A stretch of DNA of 8,444 nt from contig JBCCIH010000104.1 of assembly GCA_039028315.1 (NCBI GenBank), positions 1-8,444 on the forward strand. The letters are read 5' to 3'. Below the pieces are notes generated by a model, which saw nothing but the letters and a program-made list of their open reading frames with translations, ran no database searches and had not been told where the DNA came from. The stretch is from Thermodesulfobacteriota bacterium (GTDB lineage Bacteria; Desulfobacterota_D; UBA1144; Nemesobacterales; UBA2774). The translations under genes were made by a program, and so were the position numbers. Below, one piece after another: positions 1 to 6,000 of the stretch (positions are counted from its first letter, which is position 1; the number at the start of each line of letters is the position of its first letter).

Positions 1-10
1 GGCAGTTAAT

Positions 11-277
11 CTATTCATCTATTTCTATCACAAGCAGTTTGTCCAGCTCGCCTTCTCTTTCAAGCGCTGCAAGCTCATCGTAGCCGCCAATAAGCTTGTC
101 ATTGATTGTAATGATAGGCACAGTTCTCCATTTGTGCTTTTCAACGAGCTCCATTCTGAGTTCATGATCACTTGTAAGATCGATCTCAACAAATTCAACT
201 CCCTTATTATTGAGAAGACCTTTTGCGGCCCTGCAATAACCACAATAAGTACTTGTATATATCACAACTTTAGTCAA
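11..277 (-). CDS. grxC: Glutaredoxin, CGYC active site
   Basis: This is a small cytoplasmic thiol-disulfide oxidoreductase of the thioredoxin fold. Members reduce protein disulfides or glutathione mixed disulfides. The 88 residues match a single-domain glutaredoxin. The redox motif C12-G-Y-C15 follows the first beta strand (VVIYTSTYCGYC), the cis-proline is in T53-V-P54, and a GGYDEL segment (residues 64-69) matches the glutathione-binding GG.D region. The glycine between the cysteines differs from the classical CPYC but is a known variant. The start is TTG: an AAGGA ribosome site lies about 10 nt upstream. An upstream ATG at 288-286 is out of frame and meets a TGA after four codons, so it cannot be the start. 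The gene diverges from the lipoprotein gene. Function is confident at family level; the exact glutaredoxin subtype and the gene symbol are less sure. Confidence 0.9.
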   Translation of the reverse strand: MTKVVIYTSTYCGYCRAAKGLLNNKGVEFVEIDLTSDHELRMELVEKHKWRTVPIITINDKLIGGYDELAALEREGELDKLLVIEIDE

Positions 278-293
278 ACTTTTACCATCCTTA

Positions 294-308
294 ATAACGT
301 ATAGTTAT
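294..308. repeat. 5-bp inverted repeat upstream of glutaredoxin
   Basis: The arms ATAAC and GTTAT flank GTATA. The repeat lies just upstream of the AAGGA ribosome site of the minus-strand glutaredoxin gene, where an operator or a weak leader hairpin could sit. It is short and AT-rich, so chance is a fair explanation. I could not find a convincing -35/-10 pair for glutaredoxin in 278-419. Confidence 0.2.
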
Positions 309-324
309 CTAGGCTTTAAGATGC

Positions 325-353
325 TTGGTTTTTTTAAGAGATTCAAGTATTAT
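325..353 (+). promoter_or_regulatory. Candidate sigma-70 promoter for lipoprotein-mlaE-pncB
   Basis: TTGGTT (325-330) and TATTAT (348-353) are separated by exactly 17 nt. The -10 hexamer matches the consensus at 5 of 6 positions; the -35 matches mainly in its TTG. Transcription would start near 360 and leave a leader of about 60 nt before the lipoprotein start. It lies in the divergent gap, the only long gap upstream of the three-gene unit. It was found by eye, without scoring against background. Confidence 0.4.
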
Positions 354-419
354 TGAGAACCCATCGGCCGAATTTAATTAAACCTAGGGTCTTTAAATCT
401 GGTAAGTTGCAAACATTAT

Positions 420-968
420 ATGAGAAAATTTCTAACATCCCTCACCGTATTATTCATGGTTATCATGCTGAGCTCGTGCGGCGTTACAAAGTTCGTTGGT
501 TATTATGCCTCAGCGGGTGATGAAGATCAGGGGGATCTTGAAGGTCAAATATTTAGGAGTGAAGACACATCGTATCAAATTGGCACATTGCCTTCTGGCT
601 GGACAAGGCACAATGTTGAAGGCGGCGACCTGGCTTATAAGAACACTGGTTTTGATGCCACAATGACCATAAACTCAACCTGTAATGAAAAAAAGAAAAA
701 TTATAGTCTTAAGGCGCTTTCAGAATCACTACTAATAGGAATAAAAGATAAAGAAGCAATTGAACGAACGGAAATTGCAGTTAGCGGACAGCCGGCACTT
801 AGAACTATATATACCGGGAGCTTAAATGAAGTCCCGATTAAGATTGCAACCGTAGTTTTTAGAAAAGACTTTTGTATATTTGATTTTACTTACGCCTCTT
901 CACCACAGGATTTTGATAAAGGAATAGGTGATTTTGATAATTTTTTATCACAGTTTAAGGCCTTGTAG
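420..968 (+). CDS. Exported lipoprotein of unknown function, upstream of mlaE
   Basis: I do not recognise a named family. The 182-residue product begins with a basic n-region (MRK), a hydrophobic core and the lipobox L-S-S-C20, a typical signal peptidase II site. Mature position +2 is glycine, not aspartate, so the Escherichia coli Lol rule would predict the outer membrane. The mature part is small, alternating polar and hydrophobic, with no membrane segment. Its C-terminal pattern (FDFTYAS at 154-160, then FD and DF..FL.QF) resembles small PsbP/MOG1-like lipoproteins; this is only an impression. C88 and C152 could form a disulfide. The gene is 2 nt from an MlaE-type permease, so a role in envelope lipid transport is a reasonable guess. 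The ribosome site is weak, but the signal peptide supports this start. Confidence 0.85.
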   Translation: MRKFLTSLTVLFMVIMLSSCGVTKFVGYYASAGDEDQGDLEGQIFRSEDTSYQIGTLPSGWTRHNVEGGDLAYKNTGFDATMTINSTCNEKKKNYSLKALSESLLIGIKDKEAIERTEIAVSGQPALRTIYTGSLNEVPIKIATVVFRKDFCIFDFTYASSPQDFDKGIGDFDNFLSQFKAL

Positions 969-970
969 AT

Positions 971-1750
971 ATGCTAAGTAACTATTTCGAAAGAGTCGGA
1001 TCTTATGTAATTAATCTCATCGCCACTTTTGGCGAAATTCTCGAATTTTTATACAAAGCGGTATACGCGACTGTTACCCGTCCCTACAATTTTCGACTAG
1101 TACTAGAGCAGATTGATGAAATTGGATTTAAATCAATACCAATTGTTATAGCTGCTTCTATGGCAATAGGTATGGTTATGGTAGTACAGCTAGCGTGGGG
1201 ATTTGTAAACTTTGGAGCAAAGGGTTTAGTAGGGCCTTTGGTTTCGCTCTCATTTGTAAGAGAGTTGGGACCGGTAGTGGCCTCACTACTTGTTGGAGGT
1301 AGAGTTGGCGCCGGAATAACAGCAGAGATTGGCTCTATGAAGGTGACAGAGCAAATAGATGCTATCAGAACTATGGGCGCTGATCCTATGAAGAAATTGG
1401 TAGCTCCAAGGCTGCTTGCTGCTATTATATCATTTCCAATCTTAGCTGCTATTGCTGATTTCACTGGTATTTTGGGCGCTATGATTATGTCCAATATTGA
1501 TCTTGATGTTAAGCCTCAGCTATTTATCTCTACAATGCTTGAATGGGTAACAAAGGAAGATGTTATAAGCGGTATTGCTAAGACATTCTTTTTTGGAATT
1601 ATTGTGGCTATAACCGGGTGCTATGTAGGAATGAGGGCAGGCGGCGGAACGCAGGGAGTTGGACGTGCTACAACAGAAACTGTTGTTGTGGCTCTACTTT
1701 TAATTATCATAGGCGATTTTGTTCTTACAAAACTATTTCTACTCCTATAA
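971..1750 (+). CDS. mlaE: MlaE-family ABC transporter permease (phospholipid/lipid transport)
   Basis: This is an integral inner-membrane permease of the MlaE/YrbE/TGD1 family. With an MlaF-type ATPase and an MCE-domain protein it moves phospholipids or other lipids between membranes. The 259 residues match the family length. Visible motifs are RELGP (98-101 region), GRVGAGITAEIGSM (110-123), EQIDAIRTMGADP (127-139, the coupling region), LVAPRLLA (143-150) and GRATTETVV near the C-terminus, with several hydrophobic helices between. An AAGG ribosome site (957-960) lies inside the end of the lipoprotein gene, so the two are probably cotranscribed and perhaps translationally coupled. The usual neighbours, an MlaF ATPase and an MlaD/MCE protein, are absent here: pncB follows and glutaredoxin lies on the far side. 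The symbol reflects family membership; the true orthologue and substrate are uncertain. Confidence 0.93.
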   Translation: MLSNYFERVGSYVINLIATFGEILEFLYKAVYATVTRPYNFRLVLEQIDEIGFKSIPIVIAASMAIGMVMVVQLAWGFVNFGAKGLVGPLVSLSFVRELGPVVASLLVGGRVGAGITAEIGSMKVTEQIDAIRTMGADPMKKLVAPRLLAAIISFPILAAIADFTGILGAMIMSNIDLDVKPQLFISTMLEWVTKEDVISGIAKTFFFGIIVAITGCYVGMRAGGGTQGVGRATTETVVVALLLIIIGDFVLTKLFLLL

Positions 1751-1769
1751 TGTTTAGATAAACTAAACA
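1751..1769. promoter_or_regulatory. Inverted repeat TGTTTAG-N5-CTAAACA before pncB
   Basis: Perfect 7-bp arms (1751-1757 and 1763-1769) flank ATAAA. The repeat fills nearly all of the 22-nt gap between the mlaE stop and the pncB ATG. No T-run follows, so it is not an intrinsic terminator. It occupies the place where a Shine-Dalgarno sequence would be, and no good one is visible. The half-sites TGTTTA and TAAACA equal those of the enterobacterial NadR operator, but are 7 nt apart rather than the 6 I recall for that consensus. It could be an operator or an RNA hairpin hiding the pncB start; chance is also possible. Confidence 0.45.
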
Positions 1770-1772
1770 GTT

Positions 1773-3314
1773 ATGAACCAAAAAGGGTTTAAAGTCTCAG
1801 AAGGGATACTTTTTACCGACCAATATCAGCTCACTATGGCCCAGCTGTTTTTTTCCCTAGGGCTTCATGAAAAATCAGCTCAGTTTGATCATTTCTTTAG
1901 AAATTACCCGGACTACGGCTCTCATCAGGCAGGTTACTGTATTAATGCAGGGCTGGAGTGGGCAGTGCGCTGGATGCTGGAATCAGAATTTGGCGATCAG
2001 GAGATTTCTTATCTTAAGGATCAAAAAAGTAGTACAGGTGAACCTTTATTTAGAGATGATTTTCTAATATGGCTCAGAGAAAACGGAAACTACAACAATG
2101 TAACTCTTAGAGCAATACCAGAAGGTAGGGTAGTTCATCCCAATGTGCCCATAACCGTTGTCCAGGGCCCTCTTGCAATGACACAAATACTCGAGTCAGG
2201 GCTGCTTAACAAACTTAACTATCAAACTCTCATTGCTACTAAAGCTGCAAGAATAAAGGACACTGCTAGAGGACAGCCTCTTTTGGAATTTGGCCTAAGA
2301 CGAGGACAGGATAAAGGGGTAAATGCCGGTGTGAGAGCAGCTCTTATTGGCGGAGCGGATTTTTCCTCGAACGTTGGTATATCTCACGCTCTTGGTTATC
2401 AACCCAAAGGAACACATGGCCATAGCATGGTTCAGGTATTTATAGCTATGGGAGAGGGTGAGATAGGGGCTTTTAGAGCCTATGCTGAGCTGTATCCCGA
2501 TGACTGTCTTTTGTTAGTTGATACTATTAATACTCTAGAAAGCGGAATTCCTAATGCAATTAAGGTTTTTGAGGAATTAAGGCGAGGCGGCCATGAACCG
2601 GCCGGAATAAGGCTTGACTCCGGCGACTTGGCATACTTAAGCATTAGGTCTGCAGCTATGCTGGACAAAGCAGGATTCCCAAACACAAAGATTGTTCTTT
2701 CAAATTCAATTGATGAACTTGTGGTCTGGCAGATTATTACTCAGATAGAACAAGAGGCTTCAAAATTCGGGGTTGACCCATCTTCTTTGATAAAGCGGCT
2801 AGTTTACGGTGTCGGCACTAATTTGATAACCTCAAACGGCGCTCCAGCGTTAGATGGCGTATACAAAATGGTTGCACTCTCTAAAGGCGGCGAATGGACT
2901 CCTTCGATGAAGCTCTCTGATTCACCAGAGAAAACTCATAACCCGGGCAGTAAATCGGTCTGGCGCATATATGATACAAGAAATATGGCCACCGCCGACC
3001 TATTAACTGCAGCAGAGACAGATCCTTCAAAAATGGACGAGATAGTGCTAAGACATTCCTCTGATCATAATAAGTACAGAGTGTTGAAAAAAAATGAAAT
3101 GCAAGAAGCCGAGCCTCTTTTAGAGACAGTTCTTGATAAGGGCCAACTTGTATATAAATTCCCTACTATAGAAGAAATAAGAGCTCAACGAAAAGCCGAT
3201 ATGGAGCGTCTGGATTCGGGAATAAAAAGAATTGTTAACCCTCACATCTATCACGTCTCCTTATCAGAGGAGCTTTGGAATCTAAAGAATGATTTAACAA
3301 AATCAGCAAAGTAA
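1773..3314 (+). CDS. pncB: Nicotinate phosphoribosyltransferase
   Basis: This cytoplasmic enzyme joins nicotinate and PRPP, with ATP hydrolysis, to make nicotinate mononucleotide in the Preiss-Handler route of NAD salvage (EC 6.3.4.21). The 513 residues match the long PncB/NAPRT form. Seen in order: FTDQYQLTMAQ (14-24) at the N-terminus, LLEFGLRRGQD (170-180), GTHGHSMVQ (213-221) with H217 aligning with the catalytic phospho-histidine region, LLVDTINTLESGIPNA (247-262), IRLDSGDLA (279-287) in the PRPP-binding region, IVLSNSIDE (307-315) and YGVGTNLITS (345-354). The start is forced: a TAA lies in frame three codons upstream, and the next ATG would delete the conserved TDQY. The gene is 22 nt after mlaE and probably in its transcript; the inverted repeat at its start suggests extra control. 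A nicotinamide-using relative is possible but fits the motifs less well. Confidence 0.95.
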   Translation: MNQKGFKVSEGILFTDQYQLTMAQLFFSLGLHEKSAQFDHFFRNYPDYGSHQAGYCINAGLEWAVRWMLESEFGDQEISYLKDQKSSTGEPLFRDDFLIWLRENGNYNNVTLRAIPEGRVVHPNVPITVVQGPLAMTQILESGLLNKLNYQTLIATKAARIKDTARGQPLLEFGLRRGQDKGVNAGVRAALIGGADFSSNVGISHALGYQPKGTHGHSMVQVFIAMGEGEIGAFRAYAELYPDDCLLLVDTINTLESGIPNAIKVFEELRRGGHEPAGIRLDSGDLAYLSIRSAAMLDKAGFPNTKIVLSNSIDELVVWQIITQIEQEASKFGVDPSSLIKRLVYGVGTNLITSNGAPALDGVYKMVALSKGGEWTPSMKLSDSPEKTHNPGSKSVWRIYDTRNMATADLLTAAETDPSKMDEIVLRHSSDHNKYRVLKKNEMQEAEPLLETVLDKGQLVYKFPTIEEIRAQRKADMERLDSGIKRIVNPHIYHVSLSEELWNLKNDLTKSAK

Positions 3315-4319
3315 TTATTGTTGCTCGGATATTTTATCTAGTAGTTTCTGAAGTTTTTCTTCAATCTCAGCTTGTCTTTCGGCAATCTCTTTAACTCCGT
3401 CAACATTGGAATCACTATCTTTAATGTTGAACTCAAAAATATCTGGTCTTGAGAAATGCCCAGCTCCATCAATAACAGCTTTTGCGCGAAGTATCATGTC
3501 GGTATCAATATCTGCATAAACAATATCTTCTTTCCCGTAGACTGGTCCAGCAATGTATTCGCCCCTAGGGCTAATTATCCCGCTTCCTCCGGGATAGTCC
3601 CAAAGAGTATTTTCCTTTAGCGCAAAACTATCTGGAATCATATCTTCATTTATATACCCAGAGGAAACTATGACAAATACCTGTCCCTCAAAGGCATACT
3701 GTTTGCTGGCGAAGTCCATCGTAGGCTTTACAAAACCGTGACCTGCCCATAGGCCCGCGTGTATTTGCTCACCTTTTGTAAACATGGCATAGCGTGCCAG
3801 TGTTAAGTGGTGCTCATAGCAGAAAAATCCCCCTAGCTTGCCAAGACCTGTATCTAAAACCAAAAGATCCTCTGCTCCACCCATGCCCCAAATGCATTTT
3901 TCACTATCAATGGACATAAGTTTTCTGTGTTTACCCAGAACTTTCCCATTTTTGCCAAGATATAAAATCGTGTTGTATAGAGTCCCTCCATCTTTCTCGT
4001 TGACACCTATTACAACATATGCGCCGGCATTCTTTGCTGCCTTGGCTAATTTATCAGTATCTTTTGAAGGGATTTCAATTGAATTCTTGTGAAGATCCGT
4101 AAAAGCGTCTAAAACCATTTTTCTGCCTTCTACAGATCCTAGGTCTTTTGGCCAGTAGGGATAGCAGGGAATAGTGGCCTCAGGAAATACGATTAGGTTT
4201 GCTCCGTTTGAAGCTGCCTCTTCAATAAGGCTAATTACTTTTCCTATGGTCTCGTCCTTATTAAGAAAGACGGGCGACATTTGAACTGCAGCAGCAGTAA
4301 ATTTGTTTTCGTTCTTCAT
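3315..4319 (-). CDS. Nitrilase (carbon-nitrogen hydrolase superfamily)
   Basis: This cytoplasmic hydrolase belongs to the nitrilase branch of the carbon-nitrogen hydrolases, which convert organic nitriles to carboxylic acids and ammonia. The triad is visible: E47 in VFPEATIP, K133 in HRKLM and C167 in GGFFCYEHH. E140, before KCIWG, matches the second conserved glutamate of nitrilases. The stretch after the cysteine (LTLARYAMFTKGEQIHAGLW) is typical of true nitrilases rather than amidases or NAD synthetase domains. Length 334 is normal. The last 27 residues form a charged, heptad-like helix (EIAERQAEIEEKLQKLLDKI), perhaps a coiled coil for oligomer contacts. The AAGGA ribosome site lies 10 nt before the ATG, and a good promoter sits upstream. 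Its stop abuts the pncB stop. None of the usual Nit1C-cluster neighbours is present. The substrate cannot be told; cyanide dihydratase or another nitrile hydrolase is possible. Confidence 0.9.
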   Translation of the reverse strand: MKNENKFTAAAVQMSPVFLNKDETIGKVISLIEEAASNGANLIVFPEATIPCYPYWPKDLGSVEGRKMVLDAFTDLHKNSIEIPSKDTDKLAKAAKNAGAYVVIGVNEKDGGTLYNTILYLGKNGKVLGKHRKLMSIDSEKCIWGMGGAEDLLVLDTGLGKLGGFFCYEHHLTLARYAMFTKGEQIHAGLWAGHGFVKPTMDFASKQYAFEGQVFVIVSSGYINEDMIPDSFALKENTLWDYPGGSGIISPRGEYIAGPVYGKEDIVYADIDTDMILRAKAVIDGAGHFSRPDIFEFNIKDSDSNVDGVKEIAERQAEIEEKLQKLLDKISEQQ

Positions 4320-4339
4320 TAGCTTAGTTTCCTTTTAAA

Positions 4340-4369
4340 ATTATCTCACGAAGGGTGAGCTAGTGTCAA
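4340..4369 (-). promoter_or_regulatory. Sigma-70 promoter for nitrilase with inverted repeat in spacer
   Basis: Read on the minus strand, a perfect TTGACA (4369-4364) is followed after 18 nt by GATAAT (4345-4340), which matches the -10 consensus at 5 of 6 positions. Transcription would start about 14 nt before the nitrilase ATG, so the leader is short. Inside the spacer, CTCAC (4345-4349) and GTGAG (4355-4359) form a perfect 5-bp inverted repeat around GAAGG. A repressor bound there would block polymerase. The promoter is well supported by hexamers and position; the operator is a suggestion. Confidence 0.7.
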
Positions 4370-4406
4370 CGACAAATTATTAGGATTTGAGATTTTGGGG
4401 GATTGC

Positions 4407-4441
4407 GGGCGGTCCCATATAGTTTTGATCTAGGACCGCCC
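4407..4441 (-). terminator. GC-rich hairpin downstream of the aquaporin gene
   Basis: Perfect 9-bp arms GGGCGGTCC (4407-4415) and GGACCGCCC (4433-4441) flank a 17-nt loop, and TAG/CTA inside the loop could lengthen the fold. It stands out as GC-rich in an AT-rich gap, 23 nt past the aquaporin stop. This position suggests a transcription terminator for the aquaporin gene. On the minus strand no U-run follows, so it is not a classical intrinsic terminator. On the plus strand a T-rich stretch follows, but no plus-strand gene ends nearby. It could instead protect the 3' end of the aquaporin mRNA. Confidence 0.5.
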
Positions 4442-4464
4442 TGTGGTTTATTCTTTAGTTTTTG

Positions 4465-5091
4465 TTACTTATCGTCAGGATTCATAGCATTGAATGCTAC
4501 GGCGGCAACTATTCCGCCTAAGAAGTTGGCAATTAGAAATATCCAAATACTTGAGATATCAATAAGGCCCATTGTAATAATACCAACAGCAACTGCTGGG
4601 TTAAATGCACCGCCAGATATGCTTCCAACTGCATATGCGCCGACTAGTACCGTAAACCCGATTGCTAACCCATAAAAAGAATTTCCTTCTGTATTCTTAG
4701 ATGTGGCCACATTTAGAACCACAAAACAAAGTGCGAATGTAAAAAGAAATTCGGCAAGAAGTGAAGGAATGGGGCTTATAACGCCTACTTCAACAGGAAC
4801 GTCACCTTTAATTAGAAATACAGCAAAGGCTGCAATAATACCTCCGGCAACCTGAGAAACCATATATGCTGGCACGTCACTTCCCGGGCAGCGGCCTCTC
4901 ATCCAAACGGCGAGAGTAACTGCAGGGTTGTAATGCCCGCCAGAGATATGCCCTCCAGCATAGATCATTACCATTAGTACTGATCCAATAGCCACCGGCG
5001 CAAAAATTCCAGCACCCGGTTCAATAACTACCATACCTATAGTCAGAACGAGAAAAAACGTACCTATCAACTCCATTAAGTATTTGCTCAT
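4465..5091 (-). CDS. Aquaporin/MIP-family channel lacking the usual filter arginine
   Basis: This inner-membrane channel belongs to the major intrinsic protein family, whose tetramers pass water, glycerol or small neutral solutes. At 208 residues it is somewhat short; AqpZ has 231. It has six hydrophobic segments and both half-helix motifs: HISGGHYNPAVT (N55-P56-A57) and SGGAFNPAVAV (N164-P165-A166). The second motif normally reads NPAR, whose arginine lines the narrow ar/R filter; here the residue is V167. By hand alignment to AqpZ, the other filter positions F43 and H174 become I35 and A152. The pore would be unusually hydrophobic, so plain water transport should not be assumed. A strong AGGAGG ribosome site precedes the ATG by 8 nt. 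It lies between the transglycosylase and nitrilase genes on the same strand, with long gaps on both sides. The family is certain; the substrate is unknown. Confidence 0.93.
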   Translation of the reverse strand: MSKYLMELIGTFFLVLTIGMVVIEPGAGIFAPVAIGSVLMVMIYAGGHISGGHYNPAVTLAVWMRGRCPGSDVPAYMVSQVAGGIIAAFAVFLIKGDVPVEVGVISPIPSLLAEFLFTFALCFVVLNVATSKNTEGNSFYGLAIGFTVLVGAYAVGSISGGAFNPAVAVGIITMGLIDISSIWIFLIANFLGGIVAAVAFNAMNPDDK

Positions 5092-5099
5092 GATTTTAT

Positions 5100-5105
5100 C
5101 CTCCT
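5100..5105 (-). promoter_or_regulatory. Strong ribosome binding site of the aquaporin gene
   Basis: A full AGGAGG lies 8 nt upstream of the aquaporin ATG. It is the best Shine-Dalgarno sequence in the window and fixes the start at 5091. The other genes have partial sites such as AAGGA or GGGAG. Confidence 0.8.
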
Positions 5106-5173
5106 AGAGCCATCTTGATTTATCCTATTAACTCTATGCTAACAGAATTCCTTTAGATAACAAAGTACAATTA

Positions 5174-5192
5174 TCTATAAGCAAATTATAGA
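5174..5192. repeat. 7-bp inverted repeat over a TATAAT upstream of aquaporin
   Basis: The arms TCTATAA (5174-5180) and TTATAGA (5186-5192) flank GCAAA. On the minus strand a perfect TATAAT (5190-5185) lies in the right arm and could be the -10 element of the aquaporin promoter, giving a leader of about 85 nt. No matching -35 hexamer is seen 16-18 nt upstream, so a regulator that replaces -35 contact is possible. AT-rich sequence gives such repeats by chance fairly often. Confidence 0.35.
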
Positions 5193-5256
5193 ATGGTTAC
5201 AACTATGCTAGGGCTAGAACTACTTGATGTAGGGTGTTTAGATCGTAAGGCAAGTT

Positions 5257-6000
5257 TTAACTTCTCTTTGCAAGCAAGATACTCTCTTCCTCTAGGAAAT
5301 TCTTGAACTTAAGTACCTTCTTAACATACTTAGGAGTGGTATTTGCCAATGTTTTACTGTTGGCAAATTTGGTTGGCCCATAGTTATACGCGGCAAGAGC
5401 GCTTTCAGTGCTATCAAACCTTTCTTCAAGATAAGAGATATAGTGTATGCCTAGCTTAACGTTTACAAATGGATCATATAAAGATTTGTGGCCTTTATAG
5501 GAAATACCCAAGTCTTTTGCTACATATTCACCGGTCTTTGGCATAACCTGCATAAGTCCTATCGCACCTCTAGAAGAGACTGCTTTTGGAGTAAAATCAC
5601 TCTCAATCTGAATTACTGCTAGGATTAAGTAAGGATCTAGATCATTCTTACTACATTCTTCTACAATAAGTTTTGCCAGTTTACGGGCGTCTGTTGGATT
5701 AATGCTATCTGACAATTTTAATATAAATAAGAAGATTTCAGCCTCTTGCGGCGTTATATCCTCTATGGATAGGTTTTCCAAATCTTGAGACCACTCACTA
5801 CTACTAGAAAAATTGCTGTTTAATAAAGTGATATTGTCAGATCCATTTAAAAATCCTTTGATGCTTGCTGTATTTAATCCAGAGACATTATCGGTTTTTA
5901 GAACAAGAAAACCTGCAAGCCCAAAAAATACTACGAATATTGAAATCTTAATTATTCCAAAAAAAGAGAACTTAATATTATTATATAAAGCTTTAAACAT
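5257..6000 (-). CDS. Membrane-anchored lytic transglycosylase (SLT domain, GH23)
   Basis: This enzyme cleaves the MurNAc-GlcNAc bond of peptidoglycan and forms 1,6-anhydroMurNAc ends. It acts in the periplasm during wall remodelling or to make room for envelope machines. An N-terminal hydrophobic segment (about 12-34) would anchor it in the inner membrane or act as a signal; there is no lipobox. A low-complexity, Ser/Asn-rich linker follows (about 35-80). The SLT domain covers about 115-235: catalytic E133 in AVIQIESDF, then AVSSRGAIGLMQVMP (140-154), YDPFVNVKLGIHY (175-187) and ALAAYNYGP (201-209). The 247-residue length and layout resemble small MltE/YjbJ-type enzymes rather than full Slt70. 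A GGGAG ribosome site lies 8 nt before the ATG. The gene diverges from rpmH and has a strong promoter about 180 nt upstream. Confidence 0.93.
   Translation of the reverse strand: MFKALYNNIKFSFFGIIKISIFVVFFGLAGFLVLKTDNVSGLNTASIKGFLNGSDNITLLNSNFSSSSEWSQDLENLSIEDITPQEAEIFLFILKLSDSINPTDARKLAKLIVEECSKNDLDPYLILAVIQIESDFTPKAVSSRGAIGLMQVMPKTGEYVAKDLGISYKGHKSLYDPFVNVKLGIHYISYLEERFDSTESALAAYNYGPTKFANSKTLANTTPKYVKKVLKFKNFLEEESILLAKRS

Noticed and set aside
1084..1494. Minus-strand open frame of 136 codons opposite mlaE
   Set aside because: It lies wholly within the conserved permease and its Ile/Ala/Pro-rich translation is what an antisense reading of membrane helices gives.
3838..4092. Plus-strand open frame of 84 codons opposite the nitrilase core
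   Set aside because: It covers the antisense of the catalytic Lys/Cys region, has no domain signal and no start context.
4395..4412. G-rich tract as a possible G-quadruplex
   Set aside because: Only one run of five and one run of three Gs are close together, which is not enough for a stable four-strand structure; the hairpin explains the second run better.
4403..4675. Plus-strand open frame of 90 codons opposite the aquaporin 3' end
   Set aside because: It is antisense to a well-conserved channel, has no ribosome site or recognisable domain, and runs through the GC-rich hairpin.
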